This document shows, piece after piece, positions 17,317 to 26,173 of a stretch of DNA of 64,000 nucleotides. How positions within the stretch are numbered: the stretch's first letter is position 1; each line of letters opens with the position of its first letter. A program made the translations under genes and the position numbers. Source of the stretch: Lentzea alba (GTDB lineage: Bacteria; Actinomycetota; Actinomycetes; Mycobacteriales; Pseudonocardiaceae); the NCBI RefSeq assembly GCF_011067745.1, contig NZ_JAAMPJ010000009.1:124001-188000 (forward strand), read 5' to 3'. Under the pieces are notes generated by a model that was not told the DNA's origin, ran no database searches, and saw nothing but the letters and a program-made list of their open reading frames with translations.

Positions 17317-17619
17317 GTGTTCAGGTGGGACAACCGCGGGATTGGGGGCAGCGAGATGACGGTGGAGATCGTTGTGCACCTCAGCGGTCACCACGCCGGC
17401 GCCGTCGGCCACTACCAGCACGCCCTCGAGCTCCTCCGCGACCTCGGCCACAGCTACCACACCGCCGACACCCTCGACAGGCTCGGCCAGTCGCTCGCCA
17501 CCCTCGGTCGGCACGAGCAGGCGCGGGAGGCGTTGCGGGAAGCACTGGGGCTGTACCGGGCACAGCAGCGGGTGGAGGAGATGACCCGCGCCCAGGAACA
17601 GCTCGACGCTCTCGGATGA
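17317..17619 (+). pseudogene. C-terminal TPR fragment of a regulator
   Basis: The sequence HYQHALELLRDLGHSYHTAD followed by TLDRLGQSLATLGRHEQARE is two tetratricopeptide repeats identical in style to the C-termini of large SARP/AfsR or NB-ARC TPR regulators. Only about 85 residues are left, no DNA-binding or ATPase part precedes them, and the upstream residues are not conserved. It is most likely the 3' remnant of a deleted regulator gene. A short independent TPR protein from ATG 17356 cannot be excluded. Confidence 0.55.
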
Positions 17620-17635
17620 GACCGCCAACTGCTGT

Positions 17636-17655
17636 TTTACTATGCCACTAGTAAA
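17636..17655. promoter_or_regulatory. Candidate YtrA/GntR operator
   Basis: A perfect dyad, TTTACTA then six bases then TAGTAAA, stands 17 bases upstream of the GntR start in an AT-rich patch. Position and symmetry suit autoregulation by the YtrA-type repressor encoded immediately downstream. Confidence 0.65.
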
Positions 17656-17672
17656 CCAGCAAAGGGGCTGCC

Positions 17673-18068
17673 GTGTTCGTCTTCCGGCTCGACACCCACT
17701 CCGGCGTGCCGCCGTACCTGCAACTCGTCCAGCAGGCCCGCCAGGCGGTGCTGCTGGGCTTTCTCCAACCCGGCGACCGTCTCCCGCTCATCCGCGAGGT
17801 GGTCGAGGAGCTGGCGATCAATCCGAACACCGTCGCCAAGGCCTACCGGCAGATGGAGCAGGAGAACCTGGTCACCGGCCGGCCCGGCCAGGGCACGTTC
17901 GTCAACGAACAGCAGTCGGCCGTGATGTCGGCAGCGACGTACACGTCGCTGCGCCGCGGCCTGGTGACCTGGTTGCGCCGCGCCTACGAGGCCGGCCTCG
18001 ACGAGCAGGCGGTCGACGCGCTTTTCGCTTCCGTCCACCAGCAGACGAGGAACGAGGGCGTGGCGTGA
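17673..18068 (+). CDS. GntR-family (YtrA-type) transcriptional regulator
   Basis: This 131-residue protein has a winged-helix domain in residues ~10-80 (GVPPYLQLVQQARQAVLLGF, PGDRLPLIREVVEELAINPN, VTGRPGQGTFV) and a short helical C-terminal tail, the two-part layout of the YtrA subfamily, which regulates linked ABC transporters. The GTG start follows AAAGGGG by 5 bases. Its stop overlaps the ABC ATPase start (GTGA), so it is the first gene of a regulator-ATPase-permease operon and most likely represses it through the dyad just upstream. Confidence 0.93.
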   Translation: MFVFRLDTHSGVPPYLQLVQQARQAVLLGFLQPGDRLPLIREVVEELAINPNTVAKAYRQMEQENLVTGRPGQGTFVNEQQSAVMSAATYTSLRRGLVTWLRRAYEAGLDEQAVDALFASVHQQTRNEGVA

Positions 18069-18973
18069 CAGCGACGGAGTTCGCGCTGCGCACCGACGGC
18101 GTGGGCAAGCGGTACCGGAAGGGCTGGGCGCTGCGCGACTGCACCCTGGCCCTGCCGGCGGGCGGCGTGATCGCCCTGGTCGGACCGAACGGCGCGGGAA
18201 AGACCACACTGCTGCGCCTGGTCGTCGGGTTGCTGGCACCGAGCACCGGCACGGTGGAGGTCCTCGGCCACGACGTCACCGCCAGCACCCCGCACACCCT
18301 GTCCCGGATCGGGTTCCTGGCCCAGGACCACCCGCTGTACAAGCGCTTCACCGTCGCCGAGATGCTCCGCTTCGGCCGGGCCTGCAACCTGCGGTTCGAC
18401 CAGGGGCTGGCCGAGCGCCGGCTGGCGAAGCTGGACATCCCGCTCGACCGCAGGGCCGGCACGCTCTCCGGCGGGCAGCAGGCCCAGGTCGCGCTGGCGC
18501 TGGCCCTGGCGAAGCGGCCGGACCTGCTCGTCCTCGACGAGCCGGTGGCGAGCCTCGACCCGCTGGCCCGGCACGAGTTCCTGCAGGTCCTCATGGGCGC
18601 GGTGGCCGAAGGCGGGGTGACCGTCCTGTTCTCCTCCCACGTCGTGCACGAGCTGGAGCGCGTCTGCGACCACCTGGTCGTGCTCAACCGCGGCCGGGTC
18701 ACGCTCACCGGTGACATCGACACCCTCCTCACCGAGCACCGGCTGCTCGTCGGCCCGCGCACGGCCACCGACCTCGACCGGGCCGGCACCGTCGTGGAGG
18801 CCGTCCACAGCGACCGGCACACGACCCTGCTGGTACGCGACGGCGCGATCCCCACCGCGCCGGGGTGGCAGGCCCAGCCGATCTCGTTGGAGGATCTGGT
18901 GCTGGCGTACCTGCGCCGGCCGTCCGAGCCGGGCGCCGCGGTCACGTCGGAGGTGGCGGCATGGCGTGGTTGA
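18065..18973 (+). CDS. ABC transporter ATP-binding protein
   Basis: The 302-residue ATPase shows Walker A GPNGAGKTT, the Q-loop FLAQD, the signature LSGGQQAQ, Walker B LLVLDEP and the switch His in FSSHVVHELE. The C-terminal ~70 residues form the extra domain usual in CcmA/YtrB-like exporters. GTG overlaps the GntR stop and its own stop lies inside the permease gene, so translation is coupled across all three genes. Together with the permease it would form a homodimeric exporter, probably for a peptide, lipid or antibiotic; the substrate is unknown. Confidence 0.94.
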   Translation: MTATEFALRTDGVGKRYRKGWALRDCTLALPAGGVIALVGPNGAGKTTLLRLVVGLLAPSTGTVEVLGHDVTASTPHTLSRIGFLAQDHPLYKRFTVAEMLRFGRACNLRFDQGLAERRLAKLDIPLDRRAGTLSGGQQAQVALALALAKRPDLLVLDEPVASLDPLARHEFLQVLMGAVAEGGVTVLFSSHVVHELERVCDHLVVLNRGRVTLTGDIDTLLTEHRLLVGPRTATDLDRAGTVVEAVHSDRHTTLLVRDGAIPTAPGWQAQPISLEDLVLAYLRRPSEPGAAVTSEVAAWRG

Positions 18974-19926
18974 TCTGGCGCCAGCACCGGACCGAGGTCT
19001 GCGTCCTGGGTTTGCTCGTCGGCCTGTTCGGCATCGCCCTGCTCGTGCTCGGGACGCAGGCCCACGACCTGTTCCCCGGCGGTCCCGCCCGGTGTGCGGG
19101 AGCGGCCGGTGCCGACGAGGCCTGCACGGCCTCCTTCCGACGGCTCGACGAGCAGTACGGGTTCGTCGAGAACCTCCTGGCGGCCTTCTACCTGGTCCCC
19201 GTCGTCATCGGCGCGTTCCTCGGTGCGCCGCTGCTCGCGCGTGAACTGGAGGACGGCACCTGGCAGCTCGCCTGGACGCAGGCCGTGCCGCGGATGCGCT
19301 GGCTGGCGGTCAAGCTCGCGGCACTGGCCGGCGTCACCGTCGCGCTCACCGGGATCTTCACCGCGGTGCTCACCTGGTTCCGTCAGCCGTTCGACGCGTG
19401 GGAAGGGCGGTTCCAGTACGACGCCTTCGACCTGGAGGGACTTGTTCCGGTGGCGTACGCGCTGTTCGCGTTCGGCGTCGCCACCGCCGCGGGGGCGATC
19501 CTGCGGCGCAGCCTGCCCGCGTTCGGCGTCGCGTTCGGGGCGTTCCTCGCCGCCCGGATGCTGGTGGCGCTGCTGGCCCGTCCCGCGTACGCCACGCCGC
19601 TCACCACCACGGAGCCGATCTCCGTCGGCGGCGCCAAGGACCGGTCCGTGGCCGGCTTCGCTGACTGGACGATCGAACACGGCTACGCGGATGCCACCGG
19701 CCGCAGACTGAGCGCGACCGAGTACTACGACCTGGAGGACGCCGCCGACCGGGCCGGCACCAACCTCAACCAGTTCCTGCACGCGCGGGGCATCCAGCAG
19801 TTCGGGGTCTACCACCCGGCCGACCGGTTCTGGACGTTCCAGTTCATCGAGGCGGCCCTGTTCGTCGCCGTCGCGGCGGTCCTGATCGGTGTGGTCGTGT
19901 GGCGGGTACGGCGCCGCCTGATCTAA
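18961..19926 (+). CDS. ABC-2 type transporter permease
   Basis: This 321-residue protein starts MAWLIWRQHRTEVCVLGLLV, typical of actinomycete ABC-2 permeases of YtrA-linked exporters. Six hydrophobic segments are visible, with a long extracytoplasmic loop between the fifth and sixth (residues ~220-290). The conserved ELEDGTWQLAWTQAVPR is the cytosolic coupling region. It overlaps the ATPase gene by 13 bases. Confidence 0.92.
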   Translation: MAWLIWRQHRTEVCVLGLLVGLFGIALLVLGTQAHDLFPGGPARCAGAAGADEACTASFRRLDEQYGFVENLLAAFYLVPVVIGAFLGAPLLARELEDGTWQLAWTQAVPRMRWLAVKLAALAGVTVALTGIFTAVLTWFRQPFDAWEGRFQYDAFDLEGLVPVAYALFAFGVATAAGAILRRSLPAFGVAFGAFLAARMLVALLARPAYATPLTTTEPISVGGAKDRSVAGFADWTIEHGYADATGRRLSATEYYDLEDAADRAGTNLNQFLHARGIQQFGVYHPADRFWTFQFIEAALFVAVAAVLIGVVVWRVRRRLI

Positions 19927-20195
19927 TGGCCGGGGTCGACTAATTCGACGATTCACGACTGAATTCGACGACCGAATTCGAACGGGCTTCAGATCTCACC
20001 GCCTGTGCGCTAGGCTAATTCTGGGAGCGCTCCCAGACCGTTGGAGCAGCGGCTTCCGCCTGCCGGTATCCACTGCACAGGTCAGAGCTTGCAATTCGGC
20101 CAACAATTTCCGCGACATGACTCCGAAACCGTTTCCGGGCGAATTCCCCACCAGCGCGGCGGCGGACTGGACATCACGTGCACAAGGGAGTGCTG
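19927..20195 (+). promoter_or_regulatory. Cellulase promoter region
   Basis: This stretch contains a plausible sigma-70-type promoter, TTCAGA (19988-19993), a 17-base spacer and TAGGCT (20011-20016), followed directly by the CebR palindrome. Upstream, 19942-19980 holds three copies of an AATTCGA core at 20- and 13-base spacing; their role is unknown. The untranslated leader would be about 170 bases. Confidence 0.6.
20022..20035. promoter_or_regulatory. CebR operator
   Basis: TGGGAGCGCTCCCA is the exact 14-bp palindrome bound by the cello-oligosaccharide-responsive LacI repressor CebR in Streptomyces and relatives. It overlaps the expected start region of the cellulase promoter, so binding would block transcription and cellobiose or cellotriose would relieve it. 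No cebR gene is in the window. Confidence 0.9.
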
Positions 20196-21710
20196 ATGTT
20201 GGGAAGAGCCAGGAAACGAGGCACCGCGCTCGCCGCTCTGGGCGTCACCGTGGCCACGGCGTGCACAGTCCTGACCGCAGCGGCGGGTCTGCCGACCGGT
20301 GAGGCGAACGCGGCGGCCGCGTTCGCGTGCAAGGTCGACTACTCGGCCAACGACTGGGGCAGTGGTTTCGGCGCCAACGTGACCATCTCCAACCTCAGCG
20401 GGTCGGCGGCCAGCGGCTGGACGCTGACGTACTCGTACGCCGGAAACCAGACCCTGCAACAGGGCTGGAGTGGCGTGTGGTCCCAGTCCGGCAAGCAGAT
20501 CACGGTGACCAACGCCAGCTGGAACGCCACCATCCCCGCGGGCGGCAGCGTGAGCGCGGGGGCGAACTTCTCCTACAGCGGCAGCAACGCCAAGCCAGCG
20601 GACTTCGCGGTCAACGGCGCCACCTGCACCGGCACCAACCCGCCGACGACCACGACGACGACCACCACGACGGGCAACCCGCCGGTCGGTGGTCCGGCGC
20701 CGGCGCTGCGCGTCTCCGGGAACAAACTCGTCACCGCCGCCGGGGAGACCTACCGGCTGCTCGGCGTCAACCGCGCCAGCGGCGAGTTCGCCTGCGTGCA
20801 GGGCAAGGGCATGTGGGACAGCGGCCCGGTGGACAAGGCGTCGGTGGACGCGATGAAGGCCTGGAACATCCGCGCGGTGCGCATCCCGCTGAACGAGGAC
20901 TGCTGGCTCGGCCTGTCCGGCTCGCCCAGCGGCGCCGCCTACCAGCAGGCGGTCAAGGACTACGTGAACGTTCTGGTGGCGGGGGGCGTCAACCCGATCC
21001 TGGACCTGCATTGGACGCACGGGCAGTACACCGGCAACATCTCGGCCTGCTCGGACGTGAACGCGACCTGTCAGAAGCCGATGCCGAGCATGCAGCACAC
21101 GCCGACGTTCTGGACGCAGGTGGCCACCGCGTTCAAGGGCAACAACGCAGTCGTCTTCGACCTGTTCAACGAGCCCTGGCCGGACGCGTCCAACAACTGG
21201 TCGGACATGGCGGCGGCGTGGCGGTGCCTGCGCGACGGCGGCACGTGCACCGGTATCGAGTACCAGGTGGCGGGCATGCAGGACCTGCTCGACGCGGTCC
21301 GCGCGACCGGAGCCACGAACGTGGTGATGACCGGCGGACTGACGTGGACCAACGACCTCAGCCAGTGGCTGGCCTACAAACCCAACGACCCGACCGGCAA
21401 CCTGATGGCGTCGTGGCACTCCTACAACTTCAACGGCTGCGTGACGGTGTCGTGCTGGGACAGCCAGATCGGCGCGGTCGCCGCGCAGGTGCCGGTGCAC
21501 GCCGGTGAGATCGGCCAGGACACCTGTGCCCACGACTACATCGACCAGGTGATGACCTGGCTCGACTCGCGCCGGCTCGGCTACACCGCCTGGACCTGGA
21601 ACCCGTGGGGTTGCAGCGGCGGCAACGTGTTGATCGAGGACTACAACGGCACGCCGACCAAGACCTTCGGCGAGGGCTTCCGCGCCCACCTGCTCACCGT
21701 CACACCGTAA
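20196..21710 (+). CDS. Secreted cellulase: CBM2 plus GH5 endoglucanase
   Basis: The 504-residue exported protein has a signal peptide of ~39 residues ending at ANA-AAA, an N-terminal family 2 cellulose-binding module (residues ~43-145, with conserved WSGVW and aromatic residues), a Thr-rich linker with a run of nine threonines, and a GH5 catalytic domain (residues ~165-500). The acid/base Glu326 is in DLFNEPWPDA and the nucleophile Glu438 in VHAGEIGQD. It cleaves internal beta-1,4-glucosidic bonds in cellulose outside the cell. ATG 20196 has AAGGGAG 6 bases upstream; a GTG 18 bases earlier is a less likely start. It is controlled by the CebR site upstream and is part of a small plant-polymer island with the expansin gene. 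Confidence 0.94.
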   Translation: MLGRARKRGTALAALGVTVATACTVLTAAAGLPTGEANAAAAFACKVDYSANDWGSGFGANVTISNLSGSAASGWTLTYSYAGNQTLQQGWSGVWSQSGKQITVTNASWNATIPAGGSVSAGANFSYSGSNAKPADFAVNGATCTGTNPPTTTTTTTTTGNPPVGGPAPALRVSGNKLVTAAGETYRLLGVNRASGEFACVQGKGMWDSGPVDKASVDAMKAWNIRAVRIPLNEDCWLGLSGSPSGAAYQQAVKDYVNVLVAGGVNPILDLHWTHGQYTGNISACSDVNATCQKPMPSMQHTPTFWTQVATAFKGNNAVVFDLFNEPWPDASNNWSDMAAAWRCLRDGGTCTGIEYQVAGMQDLLDAVRATGATNVVMTGGLTWTNDLSQWLAYKPNDPTGNLMASWHSYNFNGCVTVSCWDSQIGAVAAQVPVHAGEIGQDTCAHDYIDQVMTWLDSRRLGYTAWTWNPWGCSGGNVLIEDYNGTPTKTFGEGFRAHLLTVTP

Positions 21711-21759
21711 CCATTCGGAGGCACAGCTGCCGACAGCGCGAGTGGTTCTGCCAGGCGGG

Positions 21760-21786
21760 ACTCCGGCGTACGCTTGACGCCGGAGT
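21760..21786 (+). terminator. Terminator hairpin after cellulase gene
   Basis: A perfect 10-bp stem (21760-21769 with 21777-21786) and 7-base loop begin 50 bases after the cellulase stop. Its position argues that the following regulator gene starts downstream of it, not at the earlier in-frame codon at 21774. Confidence 0.65.
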
Positions 21787-21851
21787 TCGTCGGCTGCCCG
21801 TCTCTTCTGGTGTGGAGCTGCAGGTGCGACATCGCCGAGCATGAGAGACCT

Positions 21852-24206
21852 GTGCTGCCGGGTACTCGGTCACGGTCGCGTGAGGGCGGTCTGCCCGCCG
21901 AGGTCACCACTTTCGTGGACCGCAAACACGAAGTCGCTGAGGCCAGGCGGCTGTTGGGGGCCGCCCGGTTGCTGACCCTGACCGGGCTGGGCGGGATCGG
22001 CAAGAGCCGGCTGGCGGTGCGGGTCGCGGCTGGAGTGCGGCGGGCGTTCACCGACGGGGTGTGGCTGGTCGAACTGGCCGCCCTCGCGGACGGGACGCTG
22101 CTGGAGCAGACGGTCGCCGACACCGTTGGCCTGCAGGACCAGTCCGCACGCTCACCGCTGGCGGCCGTGGTGAGCTACCTGCGCGACAAGCGGTTGCTGC
22201 TGGTGCTGGACAACTGCGAGCACCTGGCAGACCGATGTGCCGCGATGGCGGCCACCCTGCTCTCGGCGGCGCCAGGACTGCGGATCCTGGCCACCAGCCG
22301 GCAGGCCCTGGGCACGGCGGGTGAGCAACTGCTGGAGGTGCCACCGCTGCCTGTACCGGGTTCTGCACGCCCGCCACGTCCGCAGGAGCCGCACGGGCAT
22401 GCGGCCGTTCGCCTGTTCGTGGAGCGCGCAAGGCTTGTGCTGCCCGGTTTCGAGGCCACCGAGGACAACCACGCCGTGCTGGCCGGGATCTGCCGGCGGC
22501 TCGACGGGTTGCCGTTGGCCATCGAACTGGCCGCGGCACGGCTGCGGGCGCTGACGCCCGAGCAGATCCTGCAGCGGCTGGACGACCGGTTTCGGCTGCT
22601 GCGGGCGGACTCCTGGACGGGACCAGCCCGCCATCAGACCCTGCGGGCCGTGGTCGACTGGAGCTACGAGCTGTGCTCGCCGGCGGAACAGATGGCCTGG
22701 GCCAGGATGTCGGTGTTCGCCGGCGGGTTCGACCTGGACGCGGCGGAAGCGGTCTGCGCGGGGGACGGCATCGGCCGTGACGCGATGCTCGATCTCGTGG
22801 CCGGTCTGCTGGACAAGTCGATCCTGATCCGCGAGGACCACGGTCCCACGGCCCGGTACCGGATGCTGGACACCATCGCCCACTACGGACGGGAGGTTCT
22901 CCAGGAGTCCGGGATGGCGGCGGTGTTGCGCAGGCGGCACCGGGACCACTACCTCGATCTCGCCGAGCGCGGCGACGCCGAGTGGTTCGGCCCCACGCAG
23001 CTGCAGGTCGTCGCCCGCACCCGGCCCGAGCACGCCAACCTGCGCCTAGCTCTGGAGTTCTGCCTCAGCACGCCCGGCGAGTCCCAGGCAGGGCTGCGAC
23101 TGGCCGCCGCCCTGTACTTCTACTGGTACTGCGGTTTTCTGGCTGAGGGACGTCATTGGCTGAACCGAGCACTGGCACAGGACACCGAGCCGACCCGGAC
23201 ACGAGCCACCGCCTTGCGGATCAACTGCTACCTCGCCATGGCGCAAGGAGACCTCACCGCGGGCGCGGCGATGGTGCGGGAGTACCGGGACTGGGCGCAG
23301 TCACAAGGCGACGAAACGGCTTTGGCCTACGCCTTGCACATCCAGGCGGGCATCGCGCAGTTCAACGACGACCTCCAGCGCGGCCTCGCGTTGTCGGAGG
23401 ACGCCGTGTCGCGGTTCGCCGCCCTGGGCGAGCTGACCTCCATCGTGATCATGGCGTGTGCCAACCAGGTGGTGCCGGCCGTGTTCGGAGGAGGCGACCT
23501 GACCCGCGCTGTTGCCCGCACGGAGCACGCCCGCGCGCTCTGCGAAGAGCACGGCGAGCAATGGGCACGTGCCCACACGCTCATCGCGCTGTCCCTCGCC
23601 GCGTGGAAGCAGGGAGAGATGGCACGGGCGAGAACGTACGCGCAGGAGGGCCTTCGGGTCATGCACGCCTTTGAAGACATCTTCGGCACGGCGACCTTGG
23701 TCGAACGGCTGGCCTGGATCGCCGCGGCAGCAGGTGAGAGCGAGCGGGCAGCAGTGCTGCTCGGCGCGGCCGGCACCCTGTGGCCCCTGGTCGGCGCACA
23801 GCCCATGTGCGGGTCCAAGCCCCACCTAGCCGTGCACGACGACTGCGAGCGGCAGATCCGCCATTCCCTCGGCGATCACGACTTTCAGATCGCGTTCGGC
23901 CGTGGCGCCGCCTTGGACGCCGGCCAGGCCGTCGCCTACGCGCTGGGAGAAGAGGAGGAGCCGGCTGTCCGCACTTCGGCCGGTTCCGGGAGAACACCGT
24001 TGACCCGCAGGGAACAGCAGGTCGCGGAACTGATCGCGCAGGGGTTGTCCAACAAGGAGATCGCCGCCCGGCTGGTGATCTCCCAGCGCACCGCCGAAGG
24101 CCATGTGGAACGCATTCTGGCCAAGCTCGGGTTCTCCTCACGCACGCAGCTCGCCACCTGGATCGTCCGGCGGGAGAAGGACCAAACCACTTTAGACAAT
24201 CTGTGA
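21852..24206 (+). CDS. Large LuxR-family regulator with NB-ARC-like ATPase and TPR region
   Basis: This ~784-residue protein begins with LPAEVTTFVDRKHEVAEARR, then Walker A GLGGIGKS (residues 45-52), Walker B LLLVLDNCEHL, the sensor LRILATSRQALG, and GLPLAIELAAARLRALTPEQ, the standard AfsR/SARP-like ATPase core. The middle is helical TPR-like sequence. The C-terminal ~60 residues are a LuxR helix-turn-helix (LTRREQQVAELIAQGLSNKE, ISQRTAEGHVERIL). GTG 21852 is chosen because it lies past the terminator and keeps the conserved start; the frame is open to 21774. It is a signal-dependent transcription factor, possibly for the adjacent cellulolytic genes (inference). A paralogue is at 30435-32786. 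Confidence 0.88.
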   Translation: MLPGTRSRSREGGLPAEVTTFVDRKHEVAEARRLLGAARLLTLTGLGGIGKSRLAVRVAAGVRRAFTDGVWLVELAALADGTLLEQTVADTVGLQDQSARSPLAAVVSYLRDKRLLLVLDNCEHLADRCAAMAATLLSAAPGLRILATSRQALGTAGEQLLEVPPLPVPGSARPPRPQEPHGHAAVRLFVERARLVLPGFEATEDNHAVLAGICRRLDGLPLAIELAAARLRALTPEQILQRLDDRFRLLRADSWTGPARHQTLRAVVDWSYELCSPAEQMAWARMSVFAGGFDLDAAEAVCAGDGIGRDAMLDLVAGLLDKSILIREDHGPTARYRMLDTIAHYGREVLQESGMAAVLRRRHRDHYLDLAERGDAEWFGPTQLQVVARTRPEHANLRLALEFCLSTPGESQAGLRLAAALYFYWYCGFLAEGRHWLNRALAQDTEPTRTRATALRINCYLAMAQGDLTAGAAMVREYRDWAQSQGDETALAYALHIQAGIAQFNDDLQRGLALSEDAVSRFAALGELTSIVIMACANQVVPAVFGGGDLTRAVARTEHARALCEEHGEQWARAHTLIALSLAAWKQGEMARARTYAQEGLRVMHAFEDIFGTATLVERLAWIAAAAGESERAAVLLGAAGTLWPLVGAQPMCGSKPHLAVHDDCERQIRHSLGDHDFQIAFGRGAALDAGQAVAYALGEEEEPAVRTSAGSGRTPLTRREQQVAELIAQGLSNKEIAARLVISQRTAEGHVERILAKLGFSSRTQLATWIVRREKDQTTLDNL

Positions 24207-24291
24207 GCTTCGCTGCGGCCTGCGGCTTCGCCATGCGCCCCAGCGCGGATCACAGCGAGGTCAGCAAGCGCTTGGTCTCGACTGCGCGTGG

Positions 24292-24963
24292 TCAGCGTTT
24301 GGCGAACTGCGCTTTGCCGGGCTGGTCGACGCGCTCGCGGATCGCGATACCCGTGTCGGTGAGGGTCTGCCCGTAGATGTCCGTGATCCGGATGTCGGCC
24401 CCGCAGCCGGCGCCCGACTGCGAGACGAAGTAGTTGTACTCCAACCTCGGCAGCGCCATCCAGCCGGACGCGGCACGGACCTCCAGTTTCGCGACCGGGT
24501 TGCGGTGGTTGCGCACCTGGATCCCGCACCACCACTGCGACGATCCCTCCTTGTAGCGGTAACTCACCGGACCGCTGACGTCCGGGCTGAGGAGCCGCCA
24601 GGAGATCGGCACCCGCCCGGCCACGGGGTTCGCGATCTTGGCGAACGCGGCCTGGCTCAGGTCCACATCGCCCTGCGCGCACTCCGGGCACCGGTCGACG
24701 ATCTTCACGGTGACCTCGCCGAGCGGCCCGGTGACGCGGAGATACGCGCCGCACATCGCGGAGTTGCCGTAGTCCGTGTGGTTCAGCGCCGCGATGCCCG
24801 TGTCACTGGTGGCGTCGTAGGAACAGTTGCCGACACCCGTTGCGCCGTAGAACGTTCCTTCTCCGCGGTAGGTGACGCCCGGTACGACAGCCGCGTTCGC
24901 CGGCGTGACCGTGAGCACCAGACAGCAGATCATCATCAACGCCATGACCGACGGTCGCCGCAT
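24292..24963 (-). CDS. Secreted bacterial expansin (EXLX1-type)
   Basis: This 223-residue exported protein has a signal peptide MRRPSVMALMMICCLVLTVT ending near ANA-AVV. Domain 1 is a GH45-like double-psi barrel (GEGTFYGATGVGNCSYD, KIVDRCPECAQGDVDLSQAA) with the key Asp pair at residues 99 and 101. Domain 2 is a CBM63-like module with the exposed aromatic platform WW (144-145) and a later YNYF tyrosine. Expansins loosen cellulose networks without hydrolysis and help cellulases. ATG 24963 was chosen for its signal peptide and GAGG upstream. It lies convergent to the LuxR regulator, 2.6 kb from the cellulase gene. Confidence 0.9.
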   Translation of the reverse strand: MRRPSVMALMMICCLVLTVTPANAAVVPGVTYRGEGTFYGATGVGNCSYDATSDTGIAALNHTDYGNSAMCGAYLRVTGPLGEVTVKIVDRCPECAQGDVDLSQAAFAKIANPVAGRVPISWRLLSPDVSGPVSYRYKEGSSQWWCGIQVRNHRNPVAKLEVRAASGWMALPRLEYNYFVSQSGAGCGADIRITDIYGQTLTDTGIAIRERVDQPGKAQFAKR

Positions 24964-25153
24964 GACCTCGATGGTCCCAGCCGCACGGCGGAACGCAGCC
25001 ACCGAACAGTCCAACCCATCACTGTCCACATCGGACGGTGTCGATCTGCACAAAGGACGTTGAGCAGCGGGATTCGATCCGTTCGACAACGCTGGTGTCG
25101 AACTGGGCCTCCGCCCCGGAACTCGTGCGCCGCGGCGGAGGCCGTCGTGCTCG

Positions 25154-26173
25154 TCAACTCGTCGTGCTGACGATCCGATCGTCACCGGCGAGCGGGCTGC
25201 CGCGCCCGTCACGGTTCGACGTCGAGAACCACAGCGTGCCGTCCGGCGCCGAAGCGACCGCGCGCAACCGGCCGTAGGTGCCGGAGAACAACGCCTGCGG
25301 CTGGCCGACGCCGCCGTTGGCGTTGACCGGGATCTTCCACAGTCGCTGGCCGCGCAGCGCCGCCATGTAGAGATTGCCCTGGTGGAAGGCCAAGCCGCTG
25401 GGCGAAGCCGTTGCGGTGGACCACGTCAGCAGCGGGTCGACGAACCGGGGGTTGTTGCACGCACCTTCGCAGGTCGGCCAGCCGTAGTTGCCGCCAGGCT
25501 GAATGCGGTTCAGCTCGTCGAGCCGGTTCTGCCCGAGCTCGGCGGCGTACATCCGCCCCTGGGCGTCCCAGGCCAGGCCCTGCACGTTGCGGTGGCCCAG
25601 GCTGTAGACCAGTGACGAGGTCGGGTTGCCCGGTGCGGGCCTGCCGTCCATCGTCATGCGCAGGACCTTGCCGCCCAATGAGCTCGGGTTCTGCGCGTTG
25701 GCGGTGTTGCCCGCGTCGCCGGTGCCCGCGTAGAGCAGTCCGTCCGGGCCGAACGACAACCCGCCGCCGTTGTGGATCGACTGGCCGCGCGGGATGCTGG
25801 TCACGATCGGCGCAGGTGTCTCGCCGATGCGGAACCTGGCGATTCGATTGTCCGAAGTGGACGTGTAGTAGACGAAAACGTACCGGTCGGTGGCGTAGTT
25901 CGGCGAGACGGCGATGCCCAGCAGGCCACCCTCGCCCTGCGCCGAGACACCAGGGATGCGAGCGACCTCGCGGGTCGTCCCGTTGCTGATGGACAGCACG
26001 CGGGCCGAGTTGCGTTCGGTCACCAACGCCGAGCGATCCGGCAGGAAAGCGATGTCCCACGGTACGACCAGGTTCGTCGCCACGTCACGCTCGACAGCGG
26101 CGGCGGTCCCCGGTGTCAGCGACAGCCCCATGGCCGCAGCCGCTCCGAGCAGCAGAACTCGATGGAATCTCAT
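25154..26173 (-). CDS. Secreted PQQ-type sugar dehydrogenase (glucose/sorbosone dehydrogenase family)
   Basis: The 339-residue protein has a signal peptide (MRFHRVLLLGAAAAMGLSLT, cleaved near AAA-VER) and a six-bladed beta-propeller of the soluble glucose dehydrogenase/Hhip family: VPWDIAFLPDRSALVTER, GEGGLLGIAVSPNY, IHNGGGLSFGPDGLLYAGTG, GHRNVQGLAWD, NYGWPTCEG. Catalytic-type His in IHNGG and the Arg/Asn residues of GHRN are present. Members oxidise the C1 of aldoses with PQQ or act on lactone sugars; whether PQQ is bound here cannot be told. GGAGG lies 6 bases before the ATG. A role beside the secreted cellulase is possible. Confidence 0.88.
   Translation of the reverse strand: MRFHRVLLLGAAAAMGLSLTPGTAAAVERDVATNLVVPWDIAFLPDRSALVTERNSARVLSISNGTTREVARIPGVSAQGEGGLLGIAVSPNYATDRYVFVYYTSTSDNRIARFRIGETPAPIVTSIPRGQSIHNGGGLSFGPDGLLYAGTGDAGNTANAQNPSSLGGKVLRMTMDGRPAPGNPTSSLVYSLGHRNVQGLAWDAQGRMYAAELGQNRLDELNRIQPGGNYGWPTCEGACNNPRFVDPLLTWSTATASPSGLAFHQGNLYMAALRGQRLWKIPVNANGGVGQPQALFSGTYGRLRAVASAPDGTLWFSTSNRDGRGSPLAGDDRIVSTTS

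Noticed and set aside
19942..19980. Three AATTCGA-containing repeats, considered as a CRISPR or iteron
   Set aside because: Copies are short, unevenly spaced and only three; there are no spacers or cas genes. They are noted only as part of the promoter region.
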